Positions 1 through 6,695 of a stretch of 7,167 bases of DNA are shown piece after piece. The stretch lies in contig JASJAL010000405.1 in assembly GCA_030067055.1 (NCBI GenBank), positions 1 through 7,167 of the forward strand. Reading direction: 5' to 3'. The notes under the pieces are model-generated. The model made no database searches, was not told the DNA's origin, and was given only the letters and a program-made list of their open reading frames with translations. Positions within the stretch are counted from its first letter, which is position 1. Each line of letters begins with the position of its first letter. The translations under genes and the position numbers were made by a program. The DNA is from Kiloniellales bacterium. GTDB taxonomy: Bacteria; Pseudomonadota; Alphaproteobacteria; Kiloniellales; JAKSBE01.

Positions 1-14
1 AAGCGGTCGAAACC

Positions 15-109
15 AGTTCGAACTTCCGCTTTCGGAGCCTTTCCGGACCACTTCGAGGGCAGGTCCGGACGGGCGATTCTAGCCAGAAGTGGACTTCGAC
101 GTCGGAAGT
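15..109. repeat. Palindrome-rich intergenic segment downstream of the cyclase gene
   Basis: Several inverted repeats are packed into about 95 bases. AGTTCGAACT at 15-24 is a perfect 10-base palindrome. TCCGGACC (42-49) pairs with GGTCCGGA (62-69) as an 8-bp stem around a 12-base loop. CCACTTC (48-54) can instead pair with GAAGTGG (86-92), an alternative fold that excludes the first. CGACGTCG (97-104) is a perfect palindrome flanked by ACTT and AAGT with one bulged base. TTCG/CGAA words recur throughout. No T-run follows any stem in either direction, so it does not look like a classical terminator. It could be an intergenic palindromic repeat element or an RNA-processing structure. The stems are seen directly; any role is unknown. 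Confidence 0.45.
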
Positions 110-200
110 ATTTCGCAACCTACCCGGTGATGAGATCTGCGAGAACCGAGCGCATCGAAGTGTGCCGTGACTCAGTTGTCGATAGGTTGGGCAGCAACAA

Positions 201-211
201 GCGAGCCTCGC
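201..211 (-). terminator. Weak possible terminator after the cyclase gene
   Basis: Just beyond the cyclase stop codon, the minus strand reads GCGAGGCTCGC followed by TTGTTGCT. The stem is only 4-5 bp with a very tight loop, and the following tract is only partly T. It is well placed for a terminator but poor in structure, so the call is tentative. Confidence 0.2.
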
Positions 212-224
212 GCTATGACACCGC

Positions 225-2006
225 TTATTCCGGCAGACCCGCTGCTCGCAGGCCATTCAGTGTCATTTCCAATGAGGCGGGATACCTAAAAGGAAGCAGA
301 CGCCGGAGTTCCGAAATCGTCATGTCCGGCGCAAGCGATCGATATTTCGCCAGCGCGGCCTGCGCCTCCGGTAGGCGTTTGAGCTGAACATAGGCCGGGA
401 TCAGAGCCCAATAGGTTGAGTCCCAATCGGGATAAATTGAGGCCGAGCGCTCGGCCAGCGCCAAAGCCTCTTTGGGGCGGCCACGTAAGAGCTCGGCCCA
501 TGCGGCAACCATCAAATACATGTAGTAGCTTGGATCCAGTGGCCCGAGCATCATCGCCCGCTGCAGAAGGGGCAAAGCTTCCTCGGGCTCGCCGCCGTAC
601 ACAAGCGCAGTGCCCGCGATGAAATTAACAAATCCCGATCCCGGATTTCGCTCTACGGCGCGCTGTACGGCATCCAGTCCGGCCGTATAGTCGCGCCCCA
701 CCATCACGAGTACGAAACCGGCCAGAACCACGGCCGTGGCATCGTCACCACCGGCCGTAATGGCCCTGCGGGCGAAGGCAATGGCCGTTTGCTCGTCGTT
801 TTCGCCAACGCGTGGCCAGTTTCTCGTCAGGCCCTGCTCGATGCACCAGGCCGCATGGGCCAGCGCCGGCGCAAAGTTTGGCTCGAGATCAGTCGCCTTG
901 GTAAGCAAGTCAAGCGCCGAACGATTCTCTTCCGGACGGAATGCGTAGACCTGGGGCAAGGCCCGAAGATAGAGGTCGTAGGCATCGAGATTCTCGACCG
1001 GTTTGCGTCGCGCCCGTTCAATCTCCGCTTTGCGAATGGTCGGCTCTATGGCGCCAACGACGTTCTCGGTAATCTTGTCCTGGAACTCGAACACGTCCTC
1101 AACTGTGCCATCGAAGCGGTCCGCCCACAAATGTCCTCCCGTTGCCGCCTCGATCAGCTGCCCGGAAATGCGTAACCGGCTTCCTGCCTTGCGAACGCCC
1201 CCTTCGAGCACGTAACGCACACCGAGCTCATCGGCGACTTGTCGCACGTCAACCGCCCGGCCTTTGTAGGTGAAGCTCGAGTTCCGCGCGATCACGAACA
1301 GCTGATTGAAGCGAGACAACGCAGTGACGATGTCATCGACCATACCATCGACGAAATACTCCTGCTCCGGATCACCTGACATGTTGGTGAAGGGGAGGAC
1401 GGCGATCGAGGGCTTGTCGGAAATCGCAGGCCGCGCCTTCGGCTGATCCGGTGCGACCGCCCTCTCCTGCGCCTCTGGCGTGGCTCCGACCTGCAGCGCG
1501 TAAACCCGCAGGGGCTCAGCGATGTTTTTCAGCTCGGTTTCGCCTAGGTCGCTGACGGTCACGTCGAGACGCGAACGCACTTGCCGATAGGCATCCTCGG
1601 ACAGGCATATGGCGCCAGATGGGGCAATACTTTCGAGGCGCGCCGCAATATTCACGCCATCGCCCATCAAGTCGCCGTCACTCTCCTCGACCACATCACC
1701 AAGGTGAATGCCGATGCGGAATTCGATTCTGCGCTCGGCGGGCAGGCCCGCGTTGCGCTCAACCATTGCATCTTGGATTTCGATGGCGCAACGCACGGCC
1801 TCCACGACACTTCGAAACTCTACCAGTGCGCCATCGCCAGTCCGCTTCACCACGCGTCCCTCATGCACAGCGATGGTCGGATCGAGGAGATCACTGCGCA
1901 GCGCGCGGAGTCGCGCCAAGGTGCGGTCTTCGTCGGCACCAGCGAGTCGGCTAAACCCAACCACATCTGCCGCCAAGATCGCGGCCAGTTTTCTGTGTTC
2001 CGTCAT
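225..2006 (-). CDS. Class III adenylate/guanylate cyclase with TolB-like domain and TPR tail
   Basis: This 593-residue protein has an N-terminal class III nucleotide cyclase domain (about residues 3-170), a TolB-like alpha/beta domain (about 198-325, starting KPSIAVLPF) and an alpha-helical TPR-like region (about 340-590). By alignment from memory with mammalian and bacterial cyclases, all six canonical catalytic positions are present. D14 (AADVVGF) and D58 (KRTGDG) bind metal, K54 and D112 select adenine, and N119 and R123 (VNIAARLES) stabilise the transition state. The lysine/aspartate pair favours ATP, so cAMP is the likely product. I see no signal peptide or membrane segment, so it is probably cytoplasmic, with the TolB/TPR half sensing or binding a partner. 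ATG at 2006 is chosen because AGAGG sits 8 bases upstream; an in-frame TTG at 2027 would place that site inside the gene. Many paralogues of this architecture occur in rhizobia and relatives, and most have unknown inputs. Sampled GC is lower than in neighbouring genes. Confidence 0.9.
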   Translation of the reverse strand: MTEHRKLAAILAADVVGFSRLAGADEDRTLARLRALRSDLLDPTIAVHEGRVVKRTGDGALVEFRSVVEAVRCAIEIQDAMVERNAGLPAERRIEFRIGIHLGDVVEESDGDLMGDGVNIAARLESIAPSGAICLSEDAYRQVRSRLDVTVSDLGETELKNIAEPLRVYALQVGATPEAQERAVAPDQPKARPAISDKPSIAVLPFTNMSGDPEQEYFVDGMVDDIVTALSRFNQLFVIARNSSFTYKGRAVDVRQVADELGVRYVLEGGVRKAGSRLRISGQLIEAATGGHLWADRFDGTVEDVFEFQDKITENVVGAIEPTIRKAEIERARRKPVENLDAYDLYLRALPQVYAFRPEENRSALDLLTKATDLEPNFAPALAHAAWCIEQGLTRNWPRVGENDEQTAIAFARRAITAGGDDATAVVLAGFVLVMVGRDYTAGLDAVQRAVERNPGSGFVNFIAGTALVYGGEPEEALPLLQRAMMLGPLDPSYYMYLMVAAWAELLRGRPKEALALAERSASIYPDWDSTYWALIPAYVQLKRLPEAQAALAKYRSLAPDMTISELRRLLPFRYPASLEMTLNGLRAAGLPE

Positions 2007-2014
2007 AGCGATGG

Positions 2015-2019
2015 CCTCT
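2015..2019 (-). promoter_or_regulatory. Ribosome binding site of the cyclase gene
   Basis: The minus strand reads AGAGG 8 bases before ATG at 2006. This decides the start in favour of that ATG over the in-frame TTG at 2027, which has no such motif before it. Confidence 0.65.
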
Positions 2020-2038
2020 AGAACCAATACTACAGAAG

Positions 2039-2067
2039 CCCTAACAGAAGAGACCGTTCTCCTGCAA
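2039..2067 (-). promoter_or_regulatory. Tentative promoter and operator-like elements for the cyclase gene
   Basis: On the minus strand, TTGCAG (2062-2067) and TTAGGG (2039-2044) are separated by 17 bases. The -35 match is fair and the -10 match poor. A near-palindrome, GAGACCGTTCTC on the plus strand at 2050-2061 (10 of 12 positions symmetric), lies in the spacer. The word ACAGAAG occurs twice 12 bases apart (2032-2038 and 2044-2050, plus strand). A regulator site overlapping a promoter would look like this, but short matches of this quality arise by chance. Confidence 0.22.
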
Positions 2068-2173
2068 CGAAGCTGGCGCTCGAACCCGAGATCGCCCCAT
2101 GTACAGGCCTGCCCTAGGGTAACTTTGGGTCAGAGCTAGCCATTCAGCCTCAGCTGCTGGAACGTCTGCTCTT

Positions 2174-2190
2174 GGGACCAATGCGGTCCC
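2174..2190 (-). terminator. Stem-loop downstream of the permease gene
   Basis: GGGACC (2174-2179) and GGTCCC (2185-2190) form a perfect 6-bp GC-rich stem with a 5-base loop, starting 36 bases after the permease stop codon in the direction of reading. A second weaker stem (CTCC/GGAG) lies between it and the stop. No T-run follows on the minus strand (AAGAGCAG), so an intrinsic terminator is doubtful; it may protect the mRNA 3' end or be incidental. Confidence 0.3.
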
Positions 2191-2226
2191 GGATGGCTCC
2201 AGTGACCGGAGTCGGCACGCGCTCGC

Positions 2227-4005
2227 CTAGAGCGGCCAGACCCAGAGGATCATGGGAGTCGCGGTTGCGATGACGATGATTTCCAGCGGCAGGCCCATTC
2301 GCGCGTAGTCACCGAAGCGGTAGCCGCCCGGACCCATGACCAGCGTGTTCGACTGGTGCCCGATCGGCGTGAGGTAGGGAGAGGCGGCGCCGACTGCGAC
2401 GGCCATCAGGAAAGGCTCGATCGACAGATTGAGCCCTTGCGCGACCGCCGCGCCGATCGGGGCCATCAGCACCGCCGTCGGCGTGTTGTGAATGATGTCG
2501 GAGAGCAGCATCGAGACCATCATCAGGAGCGCGAGCATCAGCCAGGTCGGAATGTCGTCGGCAAGAGACAGGATTCCCCCGGCGATCAAGGCGGTACCGC
2601 CGGTCGCCTGCAGCGCCTCGCCGATGGGTATCAGGGCGCCGAGCAGCAAGATGATCGGCCATTCGATGGACTCGTAGACGTCGCGCAGCGTCAAGGTGCC
2701 CAGGAGGATGAGCGCGGCGACGGCGGTGACGAACGCGATCTGCACCGGCACCACGCCGATGGCGGCGGCGAGGATAGCCAGGGCGAAAACGCCGATCGGC
2801 AGGAAAACCGGGCGCCGGGGCGGAACCCGCAGGCCGCGGTCGGCCAGCGGCAGGCAGCCCAGGGCGCTCAGCGCCTGGGTCATGGTGTTGCGCTCGCCCT
2901 GGAGCAGCAGGACGTCTCCGGTGCGAAATGGGGTGTTTCCCAGCAGCGTTTTGGGCGGCTCGCCCTGACGGGCGATGGCCAGAAGATTGATGCCGAAGCG
3001 GTCGTGCATGCGCAGGCCGCGCATCGACTGACCCTCGATCGGCGAGTTCGGCATCAGCACGGCTTCCACCAGTCTGATGTCGTCGGAGCGAAGCTCCTTG
3101 GTCTGGACGTCGCGTTGCCCGGTCCGCTTCAGCTTGGCGCCGGCGAACAGGGGCTCCAGCGCGGCCGGGTCGCCCTCGAGGATCAGGATGTCCTCGCCGG
3201 TAACGCGCTCGACGCCATGGGGCGCCAGCAGGCGCAGGTCGCCCCGGATGATCGACATCACGGTCATTTCGTTTTCGCAGAGGCGCTCCAGCTCGCGAAT
3301 CTGCTTGCCGACGAGCGGCGACTCCCGCGGCACCCTGGCCTCCGTGATGTAGGCCTCGAGCTGAAAGAGATGCCTCTGATCCGCTTCGCCGCGCCTGTGA
3401 TGCGGAATCAAGCGCCAGCCGATCGTCGTGATGTAGACGATGCCGACGGTGGCTACGGCCAGGCCGACCGGCGCGAAGTCGAACATCTGGAAGGGCGTGC
3501 CGGTGTATTGCTCGCGAAAGGTCGCAATGACGATGTTGGGCGGCGTGCCGATCAGGGTGATCAGGCCGCCGAGCAGCGAGGCGAAGGACAGCGGCATCAG
3601 CAACTGCGACGGGGAACGCCCGGCCAGATGGGCGTTGCGGATGGCCACCGGCAGCATCAAGGCCAGGGCGCCGACGTTGTTCATGAAGGCGGAAAGAACG
3701 GCCGTGAGGCCGCTGGTCGCCGCCACCTGATGGAAAGTGGTACGGCGTATCGGCGCAAGCTTCCGCGCCAGGTGGTTGATCACCCCCGAGACCTGCAGTG
3801 CCCGGCTGACCACCAGCACGGCCGCGACCGTGATCACGGCCGGATGGCCGAAACCCGAGAAGGCGGCCATCGGGGGCACGACGCCGAGATACACCACCGC
3901 CAGCAAGGCGACGATCGCAACGACGTCATAGCGCCAGCGGCCCCAGACGAAGAGCCCCATCGCCGCAGCCAGGACGAAAAAGACGACTCCTTGATCGAAG
4001 CTCAT
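2227..4005 (-). CDS. SLC13-family (DASS/ArsB-like) anion permease with two RCK_C domains
   Basis: This 592-residue inner-membrane transporter has two hydrophobic halves around a soluble middle part. The first half (about 5-200) has roughly six membrane segments and carries SAFMNN (105-110) and GTPPN (153-157). The second half (about 398-590) carries HNTPT (506-510) and SPYLTPIGHQSN (542-553). These paired motifs mark the inverted-repeat substrate and cation sites of the divalent anion:sodium symporter group. Two RCK_C (TrkA-C) domains sit between the halves at about 217-293 and 308-388. Such domains often bind small ligands and gate transport. Family members carry dicarboxylates, citrate or sulfate; the sequence does not fix the substrate. 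The start is ATG at 4005, with AGGG 5 bases upstream. An in-frame TTG at 4032 has no ribosome site. The length and domain order are normal for the RCK-containing SLC13 permeases (YfbS-like). It lies 143 bases after the DUF3604 gene on the same strand, so co-transcription is possible. Confidence 0.9.
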   Translation of the reverse strand: MSFDQGVVFFVLAAAMGLFVWGRWRYDVVAIVALLAVVYLGVVPPMAAFSGFGHPAVITVAAVLVVSRALQVSGVINHLARKLAPIRRTTFHQVAATSGLTAVLSAFMNNVGALALMLPVAIRNAHLAGRSPSQLLMPLSFASLLGGLITLIGTPPNIVIATFREQYTGTPFQMFDFAPVGLAVATVGIVYITTIGWRLIPHHRRGEADQRHLFQLEAYITEARVPRESPLVGKQIRELERLCENEMTVMSIIRGDLRLLAPHGVERVTGEDILILEGDPAALEPLFAGAKLKRTGQRDVQTKELRSDDIRLVEAVLMPNSPIEGQSMRGLRMHDRFGINLLAIARQGEPPKTLLGNTPFRTGDVLLLQGERNTMTQALSALGCLPLADRGLRVPPRRPVFLPIGVFALAILAAAIGVVPVQIAFVTAVAALILLGTLTLRDVYESIEWPIILLLGALIPIGEALQATGGTALIAGGILSLADDIPTWLMLALLMMVSMLLSDIIHNTPTAVLMAPIGAAVAQGLNLSIEPFLMAVAVGAASPYLTPIGHQSNTLVMGPGGYRFGDYARMGLPLEIIVIATATPMILWVWPL

Positions 4006-4010
4006 GGAAG

Positions 4011-4014
4011 CCCT
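4011..4014 (-). promoter_or_regulatory. Ribosome binding site of the permease gene
   Basis: The minus strand reads AGGG, 5 bases before ATG at 4005. It is short but supports this ATG over the upstream TTG at 4032. Confidence 0.45.
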
Positions 4015-4100
4015 GCCACCATCCGATCCCAAGGTAGCAAAGAGGGAAAGCCGCGCCTATCGGCCAGTTTGCCCGGCACTCTCGGTGGAGCCGGCACGGA

Positions 4101-4147
4101 TTGTCCGCAGGGACAAGGCGGCCTTGCTTGGGCCGAACCTCCGGCCC
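4101..4147 (-). other. Two stem-loops between the DUF3604 and permease genes
   Basis: GGGCCG (4130-4135) pairs with CGGCCC (4142-4147) around a 6-base loop, beginning one base after the DUF3604 stop codon. TTGTCC (4101-4106) pairs with GGACAA (4111-4116) around the tetraloop GCAG. On the minus strand neither stem is followed by a T-run, so they are not good intrinsic terminators. They could set different mRNA levels for the two genes by blocking exonucleases or causing partial termination. No promoter was recognisable in this 143-base gap. Confidence 0.35.
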
Positions 4148-4148
4148 G

Positions 4149-6392
4149 TTACCTGAACAGGTAGATCGGACTCGACCAGACGAAGTGTCCGTCCTCGTGG
4201 GTGACCCGCACGTAGAGCGCGTTGTCCCGGTCGTCCGCGAGCTTGATCCGTCTCTCGATCGTCGCTGAGTAATGGGGATTCTCATCGGGCATTCGAAAGA
4301 TGCGGATGCGCCGATCGATGCCGCCGTTGGCGAAGATCATTTCGTCGCGGCCGATGTCGGCAATGGCGATCTCTTCCTTGACCAGCGCCGTATCGATTTT
4401 CAGCGTTCCGCTTCGCGAGTCCTCGAGTACGGCGTCGAAGCCGCCAAAACCGCCGGTGGTCAGGGCCGTCCATTCGAGGCGGCCGGGCGCGGTTTGCTCG
4501 AACCGCTTGTCCAGGTTGTAGCGGTTGATGGGACGGAGCTCGGCGAATGCGTTGCCGGTCACTTCTGCGTAGCCGTCCCAGATCGTCTCGCGCCCACGCC
4601 CGCGGTATTCGGAGCCCTCCCACAAGATGCGGATGCGCCGGCCCAGGTCCGATTCCTCGTAGGGACGGTAGATTTCCACCGTTTCCAGTCCGTTGCGAAT
4701 ATCGATGCGTTCGATCGGCGATGGACCGTGGATATCGATCCTGAAGGTCACCTCTTTGTCTTCGGACCGCAGAATGTCGCCCATCATCGCCTCCTGCACG
4801 GGGCTCGACGCGCCTTGGCCCAGGTTGGGGTCCTCGGCGAAAAGCTGGGCCGGTCTCTCGAAGACGACCCGGGTGTCGAGAATGACGCGACTGCCCGTGG
4901 TGCCGTAGTGGTGGCGCCGCTTCAGGCCGTCCATGATTCCGGCCCGGGTGAAGGCCGGTGACAGCACGCAGGTGAGCCCGCCATAGGCGCCGAACTTGGT
5001 GGCCCCGGGGTGCGATGCGCCCGGGCGGCCCTTGTGGCCGTCCGAGTTGGAGACGATGCCGACGCGATAGCCCTGCTCGAAAGCGTCGTTTACCAGCCAC
5101 TCGAAGGTACCCCAGGCGGAGTGGACCTCGACCGCCCGCTCGATCCGCTCGTCGTGGGCCACCTTGATATCGGCGTAGCGCCCGCCGATGTGGGCGAAGA
5201 CGGTGCAGTCCTCGTCCTTCAAGGCCTCGAAGAGGTCCCTGGCCGAGGTGGCGTCCGACTCGATGTCGCTCAGATCGTCGACCAGCGCGTGGGAGGAGCG
5301 GTGGATCGGGCGGCCTTCCTCCATGTGCAGGACGTTCCGGTCGCCGCCAAGGCCGGTGTTTCCGGACCACTCCCAGCCGGGAAAGACGATGAAACGCTCG
5401 TCCTCGGTGAACTCGGCCGAGAGCTCGTTCAGCAACTTCCAGAAGGCGCTGGTGATCTGGAAGTCGTTACCCTGGTGCACACAGATATCGAGAAAAGCCT
5501 TGTCGCGGGCGAACTCGTAGAAATCCCGGGCGGAGTTGGTGCCTATCGTTTCCTCGGACTGGCCGTGGAGATCCCCCCAATAGGGCAGGAGATCCGCCTC
5601 GGCGACGAAGCGGCAGGGATTGGATCGGGCGACCACCGCAGCGTCGTCGTCCAGGAACTCGACCACCAGGTCGCCCTCCTCCGCGACCCTGAGGTCCCCG
5701 ACGCTTTGCGAGAACTGCCCCTTCTTGAAGTGCACCGAGGCCGGCAGCCCGGCGACGGCCATGTTGCTTCGCAGCTGGAAGGTGCCATCGCAGAGGTCCG
5801 TGGGATTGCCCCAGCGGTCCTCGCCCTTCACGCGCAGCTGGAAGGCCTCGTCCGTTCGCCGCAGCGTCGGAAGGACGGCCTTGTAGGCGGCGGGCGGCCC
5901 GGGAACGATGGCGATGGTGGGCTGTTGCGGCAGCTCCACGTAGTTGTAGGTGGCGATCGCGTCGACGAGGACGCGGAACTCGAAGGTCGCCTCGCAGAAT
6001 GTCTGGAGACGAATGCCGGGCGAACCCTGGCGGCGGTCGCCGAAGCGCACGACGATCTGGTCGCCTTCCCGCAGAAAGCCCCGCACCACCTTTATGTACA
6101 GCGTCTTGTCCCAGGGCCGGATGTTGCGCTTCATGTCGTATTCGACATGCAGCACGGCGCCGTTGGTCGCTTCCACGGTCACGTAGTTCGGGGCCTCGGG
6201 ATCGGTGAATTGCGGCCGTCCCATGTCGGAGGCGAAACGGTGAACGATCTTGATGGATCCCGTGTCGTCGATGCCGAAGTAGCCGGCCGTGTAGGTGAGC
6301 GTGAATTCCTGGTAGGAACCGGCCTCGAAGCTCCCCGTCGGCGAAACGCTGGCCGTTCCCATCTTTTCCGGTAGATACGTGGAATGGGGCAT
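4149..6392 (-). CDS. DUF3604 family protein, PHP-like putative metal-dependent hydrolase
   Basis: This is a 747-residue protein. Residues 1-265 are rich in predicted beta strand with no recognised catalytic motif. A PHP-like core follows at about 268-500, and a further beta-rich region runs to the end (last motif WSSPIYLF). The core has the ordered polar motifs of a metal-dependent hydrolase: GDLHGQ (D274, H276), HQGND (H306), GWEW (E341), H356, AHIGG (H401), H424 and NSDGHKGRPG (D451, H453). The first and last resemble the DLHxH and SDxH metal ligands of PHP phosphoesterases. DUF3604 proteins are widespread in proteobacteria, but I know of no settled substrate. No signal peptide or membrane segment is visible, so it is probably cytoplasmic. 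The start is ATG at 6392, preceded by GGGAGG at 10 bases. An in-frame GTG at 6491 would add 33 arginine-rich residues and has no ribosome site. Reaction and substrate are inference only; the family call is firm. Confidence 0.85.
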   Translation of the reverse strand: MPHSTYLPEKMGTASVSPTGSFEAGSYQEFTLTYTAGYFGIDDTGSIKIVHRFASDMGRPQFTDPEAPNYVTVEATNGAVLHVEYDMKRNIRPWDKTLYIKVVRGFLREGDQIVVRFGDRRQGSPGIRLQTFCEATFEFRVLVDAIATYNYVELPQQPTIAIVPGPPAAYKAVLPTLRRTDEAFQLRVKGEDRWGNPTDLCDGTFQLRSNMAVAGLPASVHFKKGQFSQSVGDLRVAEEGDLVVEFLDDDAAVVARSNPCRFVAEADLLPYWGDLHGQSEETIGTNSARDFYEFARDKAFLDICVHQGNDFQITSAFWKLLNELSAEFTEDERFIVFPGWEWSGNTGLGGDRNVLHMEEGRPIHRSSHALVDDLSDIESDATSARDLFEALKDEDCTVFAHIGGRYADIKVAHDERIERAVEVHSAWGTFEWLVNDAFEQGYRVGIVSNSDGHKGRPGASHPGATKFGAYGGLTCVLSPAFTRAGIMDGLKRRHHYGTTGSRVILDTRVVFERPAQLFAEDPNLGQGASSPVQEAMMGDILRSEDKEVTFRIDIHGPSPIERIDIRNGLETVEIYRPYEESDLGRRIRILWEGSEYRGRGRETIWDGYAEVTGNAFAELRPINRYNLDKRFEQTAPGRLEWTALTTGGFGGFDAVLEDSRSGTLKIDTALVKEEIAIADIGRDEMIFANGGIDRRIRIFRMPDENPHYSATIERRIKLADDRDNALYVRVTHEDGHFVWSSPIYLFR

Positions 6393-6402
6393 ATCTTCTG
6401 AG

Positions 6403-6408
6403 CCTCCC
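6403..6408 (-). promoter_or_regulatory. Ribosome binding site of the DUF3604 gene
   Basis: The minus strand reads GGGAGG, 10 bases before ATG at 6392. It is a strong match to the 16S rRNA tail and decides the start against the GTG at 6491. Confidence 0.7.
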
Positions 6409-6550
6409 GGGTCTCGATGTGTCGCTCGGTTTCGCTTCCCCTGTCGGCGGCGACGGTTAGGAGTTTGATGGGTATCGGCGCCCCGATCCACAAAGATGAC
6501 GTTCTCTCCGACCTCGACTATGTGGCGGGATCAATCGGGATTGCGGCCGA

Positions 6551-6582
6551 CGGCAGGAGTTCCGCTGCCGGCAGGTCTGCCG
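6551..6582. promoter_or_regulatory. Nested CGGCAG/CTGCCG palindrome cluster in the divergent gap
   Basis: Four alternating half-sites occur in 32 bases: CGGCAG at 6551, CTGCCG at 6565, CGGCAG at 6569 and CTGCCG at 6577. The middle two overlap to form the perfect palindrome CTGCCGGCAG (6565-6574). The outer pairs form 6-bp inverted repeats with gaps of 8 and 2 bases. The cluster lies between the DUF3604 gene and the divergently read SH3-domain gene, about 50 bases upstream of a -10-like element. Here a dimeric repressor or activator could act on either gene. It could also fold as a hairpin. The symmetry is seen directly; the regulatory role is inferred. Confidence 0.4.
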
Positions 6583-6632
6583 ACGTGGTCATCGCCTTGT
6601 TGACGATCTTCATGCGCTTGCCTTCAAATCGC

Positions 6633-6638
6633 TATAGT
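6633..6638 (+). promoter_or_regulatory. Possible -10 element for the SH3-domain gene
   Basis: TATAGT, inside GCTATAGTCC, resembles alphaproteobacterial -10 boxes and would place a transcript start near 6645, about 50 bases before the ATG. The obvious -35-like word TTGACG (6600-6605) lies 27 bases upstream, too far for normal spacing, and only a weak match (TTCATG at 6609-6614) is at 18 bases. The -10 call is therefore tentative. Confidence 0.35.
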
Positions 6639-6650
6639 CCTCCGGACAAT

Positions 6651-6673
6651 CGAGACAGGGCTTCGCCCGAGAC
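6651..6673 (+). repeat. Direct repeat flanking a small hairpin in the leader
   Basis: CGAGAC occurs at 6651-6656 and 6668-6673 and brackets GGGCTTCGCCC (6658-6668), a 4-bp stem with a 3-base loop. It would fall in the 5' leader of the SH3-domain gene, just before its ribosome site. It is too small to call a riboswitch. Confidence 0.25.
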
Positions 6674-6683
6674 CCCTCATCAT

Positions 6684-6687
6684 GGAG
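6684..6687 (+). promoter_or_regulatory. Ribosome binding site of the SH3-domain gene
   Basis: GGAG lies 8 bases before ATG at 6696. Together with the signal peptide that follows that ATG, it fixes the start of the gene. Confidence 0.65.
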
Positions 6688-6695
6688 TGCCAACG

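Noticed and set aside
1..387. Plus-strand frame open from the left edge to a stop at 387, overlapping the end of the cyclase gene
   Set aside because: The translation is arginine- and serine-rich with no recognisable domain, passes through the palindromic segment, and overlaps a well-supported gene on the other strand by about 160 bases.
2356..4164. Plus-strand open frame of about 600 codons opposite the permease gene
   Set aside because: It mirrors the permease codons in a GC-rich gene; the translation is full of Q, D, R, G and H with no domain, while the minus strand gives clear membrane segments and family motifs.
5010..6374. Plus-strand open frame of about 450 codons opposite the DUF3604 gene
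   Set aside because: This is an antisense shadow of a recognised family member; the composition is low-complexity and there is no ribosome site or domain.
225..6392. Cyclic-nucleotide antiphage defence system built around the cyclase
   Set aside because: The cyclase is class III with a TolB-like/TPR tail, not a CD-NTase or Pycsar-type cyclase with an adjacent effector. The neighbours are a permease and a DUF3604 protein, neither a known effector.
6393..6491. Extension of the DUF3604 protein to a GTG at 6491
   Set aside because: The added 33 residues are arginine-rich and unlike the family, no ribosome site precedes the GTG, and GGGAGG lies before the ATG at 6392.
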